Shown in pieces: positions 23,674 through 35,397 of a stretch of 64,000 nucleotides of DNA. Numbering within the stretch: the first letter of the stretch is position 1; each line of letters starts with the position of its first letter. Source of the stretch: Corallium rubrum (taxonomy: Eukaryota > Cnidaria > Anthozoa > Scleralcyonacea > Coralliidae); the NCBI GenBank assembly GCA_964035015.1, contig OZ035997.1, positions 16,895,463 to 16,959,462 on the forward strand, given 5' to 3'. The notes under the pieces are model-generated. The model was not told where the DNA came from and did no database searches. It saw nothing but the letters and a program-made list of their open reading frames with translations. The translations under genes and the position numbers were made by a program.

Positions 23674-26376
23674 CTATTCCAGCGCCAGGATGCAGTGCAA
23701 GTGCGCAGACTTCTAGCGTAAGCGACACCGCGTGTAAGATGACCTCATAGTGTCAGATGAGACTGAAGGTGCAACCGCGTAAGGTGTCGAAGAAAAACCT
23801 AAACATCTGTGTCAAATCCGGACTCAAAAATCTGTAATATTCATGCTGGTATAATTCTTTTTAATTTTCGCTGAACGTGTTACGACGTAGAAGTCTAAAT
23901 CCTAAATCTTTACTGCGCGGCAGAACTTCAGGACGTTATAAGGCGTTTTTTGAAAACGTCAAGATGATGGCGCCGATAAATGTTGATTTACTCCGATTTA
24001 TCATAACAGACACACATACACAGTATGAAAAGCAAGCCCAGAAGCCATGTAGATCAGAATTTAGAAGAACTTTTGTCGAAACATATGCAAGAGGTGTTAT
24101 CTTCTCACATATTGGCCACAATTTACCTCGTCCCATAGGAAATACATATATGTCATACGTCATATGATATATCGAACGTTGAAAGGGTGCATATCAAATA
24201 TTATGGGTGAAACTTTTCTCTAAGAAAAGCACCGCCAAGACGTCATTGACGCCCTAGCTGACAAATGTATTTTACACAATAATGTCGACGGTGTTCTACA
24301 TATTGTCATCTGATTATTTTAGTCGGCTCATTTTTAAAAACAATAACTGAGTAGTTTCACTACGTTAGGGCGCGCCTTTGGATATATGCGTGCAAACAAA
24401 TTTACCAAATTATGCATATAAAATATAACATTAGCAAACTAGTCAAAGATCTAATGAAGAGCTCTAATAAAAAGTTCTTATATCAGGGCTGGAAATAGAA
24501 AAAAAAAAGAATGACCTGCCATTTTGTTGGCAGGTCAAATAAATTATGGCATGCCATTTATTATATTTGGCCTGCCAAAAAAGACATGCTCGCGTGTCTG
24601 TGGACACTGTTGTTTCAAAATTGAAAGTTAACCTTTATAATCATGCCCTGATTTTGATGGAGAAACACAAACATTCCTGAGCGTCACAGACATCACAAAT
24701 ACAATCCTCAAGCTATGCCTTTCATAATAAATTATTTGCCACTGCCACTGCTCATAACACCATGTATGTTTAGGAGAAAAGCAGTATTAAAGATTAAGAA
24801 ACGGTGGTAAACAAATGAAGTGAAACCGACTGATCGCCCCCCCCCCCCCCCCCCCAACCATTTTATTTTTTGATTTTATTATTAGTTGAGTCCCGATCTC
24901 GCGCGTTTGGTCTTGGGACTAGTAGTGAATGGTGTGGAATAAGCAATAAGTATTTGTAGTTATAACGACACGATTTTCATGTTGAGACTGCGATTTGTAG
25001 TCAACCTCTGTAAGTGTAAAGGCAAATCAGCAAGTTACCAGTTTTACGTACAGCTTTCAGCCGCTTTCTACAAAAGTGCTAAAAATTACTTCAAACTTAT
25101 TAACACATATAGGGTGCAATTTACATTTTATCCCCCATTTCCGCGTTTTATCCCCATTTCCGCGTTTTATCCCCATTTCCGCGTTTTATCCCCATTTCCG
25201 CGTTTTATCCCCATTTCCGCGTTTTATCCCATTTCCGCCATTCCGCCGTTCCGCTTTCCGCCATTCCGCTTCCGCGTTTTATCCCAACCCGTGGTTAAAC
25301 GCCAAAACGAAGTGAAAATATTGCTGATCTAGGGTAATTTGAAGACGTACACAATCCCGTGCGAAGCGAATCATCAATCTTGTGCTGTAGAAAGTAGGAA
25401 CTTTCAAACCCTCGTTGAAGTCGAGAATGCATTCGTTATGTATGACAACTGCGCGTTCCAAAAGGTCAGTCGCACTGTTTCACGCGTGTCTAATAATTTT
25501 AAAATATAGCTATTTTATGAACAATGTCAATAGTTTGAGGCTAGAAGTTCGTTATCATTCATTTGTGGCCCATCTAAAGGATTATTCTGATTCGAGAATT
25601 AAACTATGACCTATGACGACGAAAATGATGATAGTCCGTTATTGACCTAATTTATATTGATCCTTTTAGCCTTGGAAATTTATGGATTTGCTATTGGCGA
25701 TTATTCAATAAATACCGCGGTGTCATAAATAAATCAGCTGCATGAAATTTTAAATGCGACGTGCTAGCGTCTCGCAATTTTCCCGAGAAAGCAATTATTT
25801 TGGTAACGTTTTATTTTCCTCCTATAGACGGTCAGAAGAGTATTGCTACTGAATAGAAGATTTACACTGCCAAAATAATTGCGTTCTCACGAAAATCGCG
25901 AGACCGCACATTTAAATTCAGTCGAATTTATGCGACTGCGAATAACCTGAAATAATCAATAGAGCCTGCCCCCTGGACTGCGGAGGAGAGAGTAATCCGT
26001 CATGATCCGACTACAACGTCTGAAATGTGTGTTCGTTTTATTAGACGAAGCTTAAATTATTTTTTTGTAGTTTTATTATAAACTTCTCGCTTCAGCATAT
26101 TTCTAGTTTGTTTATATGCAAAACAAAAATCGTCTAAATTAAATTTGTCGTATGAAACGCAGGCGCGTAGTAAAAATTGTCGCGCCAGCCTACCGTGGGG
26201 GAAATAATTAGTTGAGCTAAAATTCGTCATTGCTGTTGAAACAGCCCCTCATAAACGACTGACCGGAACGAAACAGCTATTTCTTTTAAGAAACAGTTTC
26301 TTGTTGAGAATTTTGCGGATTGTCTGGTTTCGAAACAAAATGTATTTCAGCGTTTTAATAGATTTTTATGCATGTA

Positions 26377-26786
26377 CAGGGGCGTCGGAAGCGGGGGGGG
26401 CCTGGGGCCCCCCACTTTTTTTGGTGGGGGGGGGCCAGAATATGTTTGGGCCCCCCCCCCCCCCCCCACTTTTTAACAAGGCCAGTAATAAACAAGGCCA
26501 ATAATACAGTTATGATTAACAAAATCACTAACCCTAGCTAACCCACGACTTTGAATAAAGATATAATAAAGAAATTTGAATGCAGATATTCAATGTCCGG
26601 AAAAGTGTTGTCTATTGAGTATTTTGTGACGTTTTTGGACCTTTAGAATTCTGTAAATCCTTGTCCTAAAATGCAGGAAATGGCATTTCAGAGACTCTAG
26701 ATTTCAAAATTTCCCGGGGGAGCATGCCTCCGGACCCCCCTAAAAATTTCCGCCCCCCCACTTTTAGTGTCCCTCCGACGCCACTG
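26377..26786. mobile_element. hAT-like MITE, 410 bp
   Basis: CAGGGGCGTCGGAAG and CTCCGACGCCACTG termini, flanked by the 8-bp duplication TGCATGTA (26369-26376, 26787-26794). G- and C-rich subterminal runs are present. Confidence 0.85.
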
Positions 26787-29084
26787 TGCATGTATGTGTA
26801 TGTATGTATGTACTGTTGTTTTATACTATAAATACAAGCGCGCGGTGACTGCACATTTACATGCCATACTTTCTCATGTTCAATACAGCATCACGTAATA
26901 AAACCATACAAGGTGTTACTATAATAATTCCGGAACGCACTTCGACTTTGTCGCCTAAACGACAAGCTTTCCAAGGGTGAAGAAACAGTGTGAGCGCTTG
27001 TTTGGCTTCGAATTAAAGATCTTTCTGAAATCTGAATGCCATTTTAACTATTAAATGTTTCAAATGTTTATGTGTTCATAGGCGCTCGGCCAAGATGTTT
27101 TAGCTATAAGTTTACACGCAGAAATCCGTGCTTGGCATTGTTTATGTTACATGTAGACGTGTATGCAATGCCTATTCAAAAAACGCGTTGAACATTGATT
27201 TATTGAGACGCATGAATGCATATGTTACCAGAGTCTAAAACATAGACATATAAAACATAAAAATATCATATTCTTTAACAATGCGATTAGCGTCCGCGTT
27301 TCCTGTTTTTGCTGATTTACCTAACACTACACTCAAGCGAAATTAAAGCGATATAAGTATCATATTTTAATGCGATTATAGGGACCGCGTTTCATGTTTT
27401 TTTCCTGTTCACAAAACTGAACAGTTAACATGTCCAGGAGAAAACAAGCTGTAATGACGTCGCAAAAATAAATCAAGTCAACATAGGTTTATTGTTATGC
27501 TGTGCCAAAAGCTGCTTGCCGCCAAGATTAAAAAAACGAACAAACAGCAGGTTGAACAATAAATAAAACGATTATGTAAATCCACTTAACGTGCGTTTTT
27601 GCGGATACTGGTTGCTAAACCATAGGTGTGATCCGAATGTTTTCGTCAATCACGTGATCAAGCCGAAAAGCTAATAGGCATACTTCAGAAGTCTTATTCG
27701 TATGTCCGAAGGGTTTACGAGCGTGTACAAGGACAACCACTGGAAGATTGGAAGTCGAGTTTCGCTTCAGGTAATGGATAATTGCACGCAATCACAAGAC
27801 GCCAAGAAAATATCCACGACGAGTTGATAGCTGATAGTGGTCTACTGGTCTGTCGATACAGTAAAGTTTAAACGATTTTGTCAATTTTTGCAAATCAGTG
27901 ACTGCTTTCTAAACCATATACCTATATACCAGATAGTATGCATTTCATCGCTTTTAGGTTATGATATTATATGTATTCACTGTTATCTTAATAGCAAGCG
28001 CGCGGTCAATGCTCGTTTACATGCAATACTTTTTCGTGTTCTGTAATTCAGCATCGCATAATAAAATCATACATGCAAAGTGTTATTATAATTATTTCGT
28101 AACGCGCTTCAACTTTCTCGCTCAAACGAGAAGCTTTTCATGGACGAAGAGACAGAGCGAGTGCGCAATATAAATGATTAAATTATTATTATTATTATTG
28201 TAATTCAAAACAATATTCACTAAAAGTAATCTTCAGTTGTACCCAGCTTGTAACATCAGATGCATATGAAAAAATTGTCAAAGGTGGCAGATGATAAGAT
28301 TGTCGTTTTTGCAGTATCAACAGTTTACCATTTTTTTTCATTTGATATTGCCCAATATATTTTTTACACTGCCTGTGCACCTCTTAGAGCAATTCTAATG
28401 CTTTTCTTTTTTCTTGTATCAGAATGATGAATCAATTGATGTTGAAATTGCAAAGTCAGTTGAGCCGTGACTGGTTATGTCAGGAAGTTTGTCATCGCTT
28501 GACCTAATTCATATTGCTGCAGAGGGGATGATTATCTGCTTTCATTATTGGTTGGTACAGTAGCTGCTATATTTTTAATATGGAGTGCCCTTCCTGGTCA
28601 AGGAACATGTTTTTGTATATTGAAACAATATTATTGATGGATAATTGTAACAATTCGAAGAAAAGAGCTTAGTTTAGTTTAAAATTATTAAAGTTTTTTA
28701 TGCATGTCTATTTTATGCACCTAATCAGCCAAGATTGTTTAACTTTATTTAATTACTTTTTTTTTAATTGCATACGATTTCACATCACTTTTGACAACAA
28801 TTTCTGAAGTTCATTCGGATATTCGCCAGTTTATTTCAACTTACGCGTTTGATTAGGTATTGAATTCCATGTAGCCAATGAAATGCATCAGTTCAAATGA
28901 ACTTGCGAACATCCGAACGAACTTGCGAATATTCGAACGCACTTTTGTCAAAAGTGACGTGAAATCGTCTGTAAATATCTTAAAATTTGTAAATAATAAG
29001 TGCAAGTCAAATTAACCCCCAAAATGTACTAATGTAGTTAATTATATGTAGTTATATTTACTTTTAAATTCTAGTAAAATAATT

Positions 29085-29335
29085 GTGGTTAAATTTACCA
29101 CAAAAGTGCAGTTATTTTATGTAGTTATATTTACTACAAAAGTGTGATTAAATAAATGCAGTTAAAATTACTACAAAAGTGTGGTTAAATAAATGTAGTT
29201 AAAATTACTACAAAAGTGTGGTTAAATAAATGTAGTTAAAATTACTACAAAAGTGTGGTTAAATAAATGTAGTTAAAATTACTACGAAAGTGTGGTTAAA
29301 TAAATGTAGTTAAAATTACTACAAAAATTGTAGTT
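29085..29335. repeat. 37-bp tandem repeat
   Basis: Five to six copies of a unit containing AAAGTGTGGTTAAATAAATG and TAGTTAAAATTACTAC. AT-rich and noncoding. It lies inside the first insertion splitting the duplicated segment. Confidence 0.85.
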
Positions 29336-29620
29336 GTTCTGAACCTTTTTTTTTAACTACGTTTTTGTAGTTAAATTAACTACTTTCAAATAACAGTGTG
29401 CTTGTTTGGGATCTTTATGAAATACGAATAGCCTTTTAACTAATGTTTCAAATGTACTGTTGACATGTTAGGCCATCAGCCATCTGATTGTCTGTATATA
29501 CGCAGAAATCAACTGTATTTGGTACTGCTTGAGTTACATGTAGGCGTATAAAGTACTTATTCAAAAAGCGTGTTGATCATTGTTGAGACAAATCAATTCA
29601 TGTGTTACCAGAGTCTAACG

Positions 29621-30782
29621 CAGGGTTGGATATAAGAACATTTTTTCAAAAATAAAATTTTCTTATTTCTTATATTAATATAAGAACATTTTTTGCAATA
29701 TAAGAACATTTTCAAAAACCTTGATGACGTCATATTATGACGTCATCCAAAATCTTGGGCTGTCAAAATTATAAAAATAGTTGTCACTGCTGTATTTATA
29801 CGACTACTAGAAATACGTGAATGCAACAACCCCTCGCCCGCTTTTATTAAATGCTTTCTTGAAACACCCCCCACCCACCCTGATTAAAATAAGCACACCT
29901 GATAATTACAGCCAATATAAAAACAAACAGATATATATATAAAAACAAATGATAATCCTCAAGCTCATTCTATAATTTATGGATAAGATGAACATATCAA
30001 AGCAAAACTTAGATTTCATTATTAAATTCTGGTTGTACAAAATGTTTTTAGGAGGTTTCAAAAGGGATTATTTTTAACAAGCTTTAAATGGCTCCCCTAT
30101 GCATACATGTTTTGCAAAGGCAGAATTAAAAGTCAACAGCTCAAAAATTACATTTATAATAGAGTCCGAGATAAAAACAATTCGGTAGAATCGGATTCTT
30201 GAAAGCAGTATTAAACAGACAACGTTTCAGTCGAAAATTTGGAAATACAGCCAAAAAAATCGCCAAAGCCCATGGCCATGAATGATGAGTATTTAATAAT
30301 AAAAGTACTGAAGTAATGCCAATGAAAAACATCACGTCTACATAAGCTTATAAAGGTAGTGTTTTGAGTTAGCTTTAGTTAAGCTGATTTATGGTTTGGA
30401 CGAGCAAAAGGAAAGCACGAAAACGTGAAGCTGTATATTGTTTAGGTTAAGCGAAAACTTGAAAAATATAACAAGAATCCTACCGTTATATTTGACCACG
30501 GAGTGAGTGACTGCAGATCGTGTTTTTGTTTACCATACGGCGTTTGGTTTCTTCAAGTTCTCTGGTTTCTCTTCAAGATATATTAAACGGGTTGTTTGTA
30601 TCCTTCTTTTCTTCGTGCTCCATTTCGGTTCGTTTAAATAAACGAAAGCAATCATGAAAAATTTTCTCATGTTTCTGAGGATGATTCTGTAATAAAATAC
30701 TATTTGTTTGAGGAGTTCATAGTTTTCTTCGTCGCTAGTCACCAGTGTCCAACTATTCTTACCGCGTGACGTCGTGCCAAAC

Positions 30783-30863
<81 letters not shown>

Positions 30864-31159
30864 CCCAGATTTCGTCTCCCTCGCTTTTTCTACACGCGTG
30901 TAAAGTGGACTCCTCGCATGTCGAGATTAGCACCCTCACCGGGCTCCGGGCCTTCGGCCCTCCGCCCGGGCTCGGGGTTTATCTGTATATCTTATCTTCA
31001 GGATGAATGTCAAATAGTTAAAATTTTCAACTTCAAGGTAGAATAATTAATGAGAACAATATAAGAAAATATAAGAACATTTTTGCCCCCCAAAAAAATC
31101 TTCTTATATAATATAAGAACATATAAGAACAACTAATATAAGAAGATTTGCCAACCCTG
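29621..31159. mobile_element. hAT-like nonautonomous element, 1.54 kb
   Basis: CAGGGTTGGATATAAGAACA on the left and GCCAACCCTG on the right, flanked by the 8-bp duplication GTCTAACG (29613-29620, 31160-31167). TATAAGAACATTTTT motifs repeat near both ends. The interior contains (AT)n at 30782-30855. No transposase found. Confidence 0.82.
30782..30855. repeat. (AT)n microsatellite
   Basis: Long AT run next to a GTCGAGATTAGCACCCTCAC block that is also found, inverted, beside the (AT)n at 60308. Confidence 0.95.
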
Positions 31160-31639
31160 GTCTAACGTAGACAGTAAAGATTAGAACGAAAGCGATATTA
31201 GCGACCGGGTTTCCCGTTTTTCCCAATTTACCTAAAATTGTCATTTTAACTATTATAGTTAAGATTAGGGTTGGGGCAGGGCTTGGGTTAGGGATTGGGT
31301 TGGAGTTTAAGTAAGGGCTAGAATTAAGCATTTATATTGTTAAGTTATTAAAGGCATTTAAAAATTAATAATTATTGTCGATTCTAGATGATACGTGAGG
31401 GCATATGCTGATATGTCACAAGGTTATCAAGCATTTTCAGTATGTTTTAGTCAACAATTTACGTTGTTCAATCATTACCTGTTGGCCAAATAATACCAGT
31501 ATCCGCATGTACGCATTGCGTACCTATTTTTGGGGGTCGCGATATTGCCCCGACAGGCTTTGCGAAACTGCAGACATGTGACGCTTCTGACGTCACAGCT
31601 CAAATGCTGATGTTTCATCATGGCGGATTTCCATGCAGG

Positions 31640-32345
31640 AGTGATTGTTTTGGTACACCAGTATTGCCACTATTTCATTGTTTTGGTACACCAATATGGC
31701 TGATTGGCCACTATTTCAATTGTTTTGGTACACCAGTATGGCCACTATTTCAATGTTTTGCTACACCAGTGTGGCCACTATTTCATTGTTTTGGTACACC
31801 AGTATGGCCACTATTTCAATGTTTTGCTGCACCAGTATGGCCACTATTTCATTGTTTTGGTACACCAGTATGGCCACTATTTCATTGTTTTGGTACACCA
31901 ATATGGCTGCCATTTCATTGTTTTGGTACACCAGTATGGCCACACTATTTCATTGTTTTGGTACATCAATATGGCCGATTGGCCACTATTTGATTGTTTT
32001 GGTACACCAGTATTGCCACTATTTCATTGTTTTGGTACACCAATATGGTTGAGTGGCCACTATTTCAATTGTTTTGGTACACCAGTATGGCCACTATTTC
32101 AATGTTTTGCTACACCAGTATGGCCACTATTTCATTGTTTTGGTTACACCAGTATGGCCACTATTACATTGTTTTGGTACACCAATATGGCCGATTGGCC
32201 ACTATTTCATTGTTTAATTTTGGTACACCAGTATGGCCACCATTTAGATGTTTTGGTACACCAGTAATGGCCACCATTTCAATGTTTTGGCAGACCAGTA
32301 TGGCTGCCAAATCAATGTTTTGGTACAGCAGTATACACACCATGA
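31640..32345. repeat. 33-bp minisatellite, about 20 copies
   Basis: The unit is TTTTGGTACACCAGTATGGC followed by CACTATTTCATTG, with variants (GCTACACC, CCAATATGGC). Because 33 is a multiple of 3, several frames are open across it, including 31604-31993, 31645-32052 and 31704-32267, so openness is not evidence of coding. Confidence 0.95.
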
Positions 32346-32634
32346 TTTTCTCTATGATGAATATTCCACTACTACAGTCAATTGACTGAAAGTTGCATCA
32401 AATTCAACCATTAACTCCAAACAGCACTGCTGTTGTTATAGTATTTTGCAAGGCACCAGTCCACAGTAGCCCGAGTTCACGCCTGGCGGGCGTCTTGTTT
32501 AATTTTAATCGATTTAGTTTGCAAATGTATATTTTACATTTCATTAGAATTTTTTCAAAAGTTTATTGAAGCAAGCATTGAATTTTATCTACCTCTAAAG
32601 GTTGTCAACAGTGCAATCTGCGCAGTCGCATTAA

Positions 32635-32944
32635 AGTGCCTATCTCATGGTTGGGGACTTTGAATATTTGTAATCTTTAGATTGTTCTGAGAAAAATTGT
32701 AATATATCTTGTCAGACGAAAATTTCATCTTCATGGGCTTTTTCGCTGTTAAAGGTTCCGGAAGTGATGTCATTTTGACGTCAAAGCAGGAATATGTGTA
32801 TATTAAACCCTATTTCTAAATCCCTGCTTTGACATCACTTCCGGAACTTTTAACAGCGAAAAAGCCCATGAAGATGAAATTTTCGTCTGACAAGATATAT
32901 TACAATTTATTATATTACAAGTCCCCAACCATGAGATAGGCACT
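32635..32944. mobile_element. Near-perfect hairpin MITE, 310 bp, TTAA target
   Basis: AGTGCCTATCTCATGG and inverse, flanked by TTAA (32631-32634, 32945-32948). The arms pair almost end to end around a loop of about 30 bp. Confidence 0.88.
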
Positions 32945-33541
32945 TTAAGTAGTTTCATATTGATGTTTCTCAAAGTTCCCAATCTAATTTTATATTGTGA
33001 GAGGAAAAGATGTGGTTCCGTGGGCATTTGTAAAAAATTAGAGAACAAAAAATTCAGACACGGTACTTCGTATTAGCTTTAGTGAACACATAAATAAATC
33101 AATATTATGGAGAAAAAAATTGTGAACATGCGCAGTTTGCACTGTACACCACCTTTACGGAAACGGTAATTGTACGTACGATAAGTTCTAGTTCTGCGGT
33201 TTATTTGCGTTCTTAGCTCAGTTATGAATGTATTTTAGTTTCATGCATGACTGTCTTTGCTTTACGATTTCCATCACATGTTGCCATAAAATAGAAATTA
33301 CCCATTTTACATAAAGTTGTCTACTTGTGTACTTCTATGTGTTAGAAAGACCCGATATCAAATATATGATCCCATACAGTATTCGGTTTTCATTCTAAAA
33401 CCTACGCTTCATCAACATTGGCATAATGGGCAAAATCAAATTCATTGAAACAAACCAGCAACTAAAAAAATAGAAATAACAAAATAAGTACAGTAACTTA
33501 TATCAATCTCGTATATCCCCCTCTAAGAACCTTGGCTCAAG

Positions 33542-33998
33542 CAGGGCCGTCGAGAGCCAGAACGGGCCCCGGGTCATAATTTGCATGCGGGCCCCCTCCG
33601 ATATTTTTACCAAGGTTTTGCGGAGGGGTGTATCACTCCAGAAAAGTGTACGAGGTTTTTGGGATTTTCCAACTCCTGTGAGATATTTTTTTGATTTTTG
33701 AGATTTTTTTTTTGATTTTATAGAAACTTTTTGAGATTTTTGGTGATTTTTTGAGATTTTTGGTGATTTTCTGAGATTTGTTGAGATTATTGCGGATTTT
33801 TTGAGATTTTTGGGATTAACGATGTGAGATTTTTTTGAAAGATACACCCCTTGGGTTTTGCTCGGCCCCAGGGGCGTGTTTTTGATAATTATTATAATAT
33901 ATGATGTATCGACTGAGTGTTTCGGGCCCCTTCTGGGCCCGGGCCCGGGGGTAATTACCCCGCCTACCCCCCCCCCCCCCCCCCTCTCGACGGTGCTG
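33542..33998. mobile_element. hAT-like MITE, 457 bp
   Basis: CAGGGCCGTCGAGAG and CTCTCGACGGTGCTG, flanked by the 8-bp duplication GGCTCAAG (33534-33541, 33999-34006). Same family as 16714-17190. Includes a run of TTTTTTGAGATTTTTG near-repeats and a poly-C tract. Confidence 0.87.
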
Positions 33999-34009
33999 GG
34001 CTCAAGGTC

Positions 34010-34680
34010 CGACTTAATTTGATACAAACACTTGCAAATTTTAATTTGTTTTATATTTATAAAAATTGTTTTACAAAATTATTTTTATTTTCATACGATT
34101 TTATTAAAAATTATCTTTATAGCTATAAGTTTTTTTTATGGATACCAACTGCTTAGATGAATGAGCATCATATAATTCAGTATTTTAGTTCTTGAGTGTC
34201 TTGAGTTTGTATATCCGATACAAATAAAACGCGCCGGTTGCTCCTTTTGTAAATCAGTACTTTAAAGTAAATTATTAACATTATAAAGTTTACTTTTATA
34301 CAATTCTATTTTATAAGATAATTAATTGCATGTTTTGTCCTAGATATAGGTGTGCATGCAGTATAATTATAGTCAAAGAAGAAAAACAATGTGCTTAAAT
34401 TAAGTGTATATGAAATGAAAATTAAGTTTTTATTATATGTGGAGGAAATCTTAAAATATATTATTTAATAATTGAGTCGGTTTTCTTTGTTCTTTCAAGG
34501 ATGTACGATAATTAAAAATTCAAGGTTGTAAATAGATATTTCCCAGGTCAACAGGGAAATATATAGTAATTGACATGTTTTTTAGAGAACCTCCACGACT
34601 ATTAAAAGTCAGTTAATTACATCGAACCTCGGCTTGTCTAAAAGCCTCGGTTCTCGGTAATTAACTCTTCCATAAAATTT
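34010..34680. other. No gene seen
   Basis: AT-rich sequence. A short hairpin (ACCCACTGCATAC and inverse) lies just to its right at about 34690-34775. Confidence 0.5.
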
Positions 34681-34789
34681 GATAAGCTAAATAACCCACT
34701 GCATACGTCATACTGCATGAGTTTATTATAAAATTTCAAGTGTGAGGTATGCAGTGGGTTATTTGCATATCTTAATTTTTAAGAACTAA

Positions 34790-35189
34790 GACCCCATTTA
34801 CACGATGCTGGTACAATTTGAAAACGGAACAAAATCATGCCGTTTAGGCCTTGCGTTTACACGATACCGGCACAAAAATGACATGAAAACGGCACAAAAT
34901 GAAGACGGGTTCCTTGACGGCATGAAATGAAAACGGAACACTAACCGGTGTAAACGCCCTTGCCGTAACAGTTTGATGACGGGAAACACGATATATACGA
35001 CCACAGTATTCGGGTCAGCAGTATTCACAAACTGTCTTCTCAATTCTCATTGGAAGAGAATAGCCACATGCTAATTCGTCATTATATTATACCGGCACCG
35101 TGTAAACGCAAGACTTTTTGGGCTGTATTTACACACCGGCATGATTTTGTTTCGTTTTCGAATTGTACCGGCATTGTGTAAACGGGGTC
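34790..35189. mobile_element. Harbinger-like MITE, 400 bp, at the 3' end of gene A
   Basis: GACCCCATTTACAC and GTGTAAACGGGGTC, flanked by TAA. Internal GGTACAATTTGAAAACG blocks are repeated and inverted. A related copy is at 47183-47357. It ends about 35 bp beyond the gene A poly(A) signal. Confidence 0.8.
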
Positions 35190-35223
35190 TAAGTGAGATA
35201 CGAAAAAAATTATAAGGTGTCAC

Positions 35224-35229
35224 TTTATT
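35224..35229 (-). promoter_or_regulatory. Candidate poly(A) signal of gene A
   Basis: AATAAA on the minus strand, about 170 bp after the gene A stop. Confidence 0.5.
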
Positions 35230-35397
35230 ATTTTGAGAGTTTCACCAAATATGACAAATTTAATTTTCATTTCATCTACACTTTAAACAAATTGAGTTGC
35301 TTTAATATGAAATGACCTTTGTTTTCTGCTGCGCGGTATAATGCTTGAGTTTCATAAGCTAATCCTCTTCTTTGTAAAATATAAAATAATCAGTGTA

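Larger units (their letters stand above)
21508..25291. mobile_element. 3.8-kb hAT-like inverted-repeat element with minisatellite arms and captured kinase
   Basis: The left end begins CGGGTTGGGATAAAACGCGG and the right end is its reverse complement. Both sides are flanked by the 8-bp target duplication TGGTTAAA (21500-21507 and 25292-25299). Just inside the termini both arms carry a tandem array of a roughly 19-bp unit (ggataaaacgcggaaatgg), about ten units on the left and about six in inverted orientation on the right. The interior has no recognisable transposase but holds the kinase pseudogene. An 8-bp duplication is typical of hAT or P superfamilies; superfamily assignment is inference. 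Nothing else gene-like was seen at 23900-25100. Confidence 0.8.
26830..31245. repeat. Diverged tandem duplication, second copy split by two insertions
   Basis: The copy at about 26830-27330 is matched by a second copy broken into about 27990-28155, about 29400-29620 and about 31160-31245. Shared landmarks are AGCGCGCGGT, CAGCATC(A/G)C(A/G)TAATAAAA, the TTACATGTAG stretch, TGTTACCAGAGTCTAA and GCGATTAGCG/GCGATATTAGCG. The gaps hold about 1.2 kb of repeat DNA and the hAT-like element at 29621. Confidence 0.65.

Noticed and set aside
21487-25332. PRFIPISAFYPHF-type repeat proteins at both ends of the kinase-bearing element
   Set aside because: They are simply the 19-bp minisatellite read in an open frame, inverted in the two arms.
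31255-31325. GGGTTAGGG-like stretch considered as an interstitial telomere
   Set aside because: Only scattered TTAGGG-like words, no tandem array. The similar stretch at 21880-21910 is equally weak.
29085-32345. Regular repeats considered as a CRISPR array
   Set aside because: Units are contiguous with no unique spacers, and the sequence is clearly eukaryotic.
33503-34027. 174-codon minus-strand open frame
   Set aside because: It lies across a hAT-like MITE and its TTTTTTGAGATTTTT repeats, so it is not a gene.
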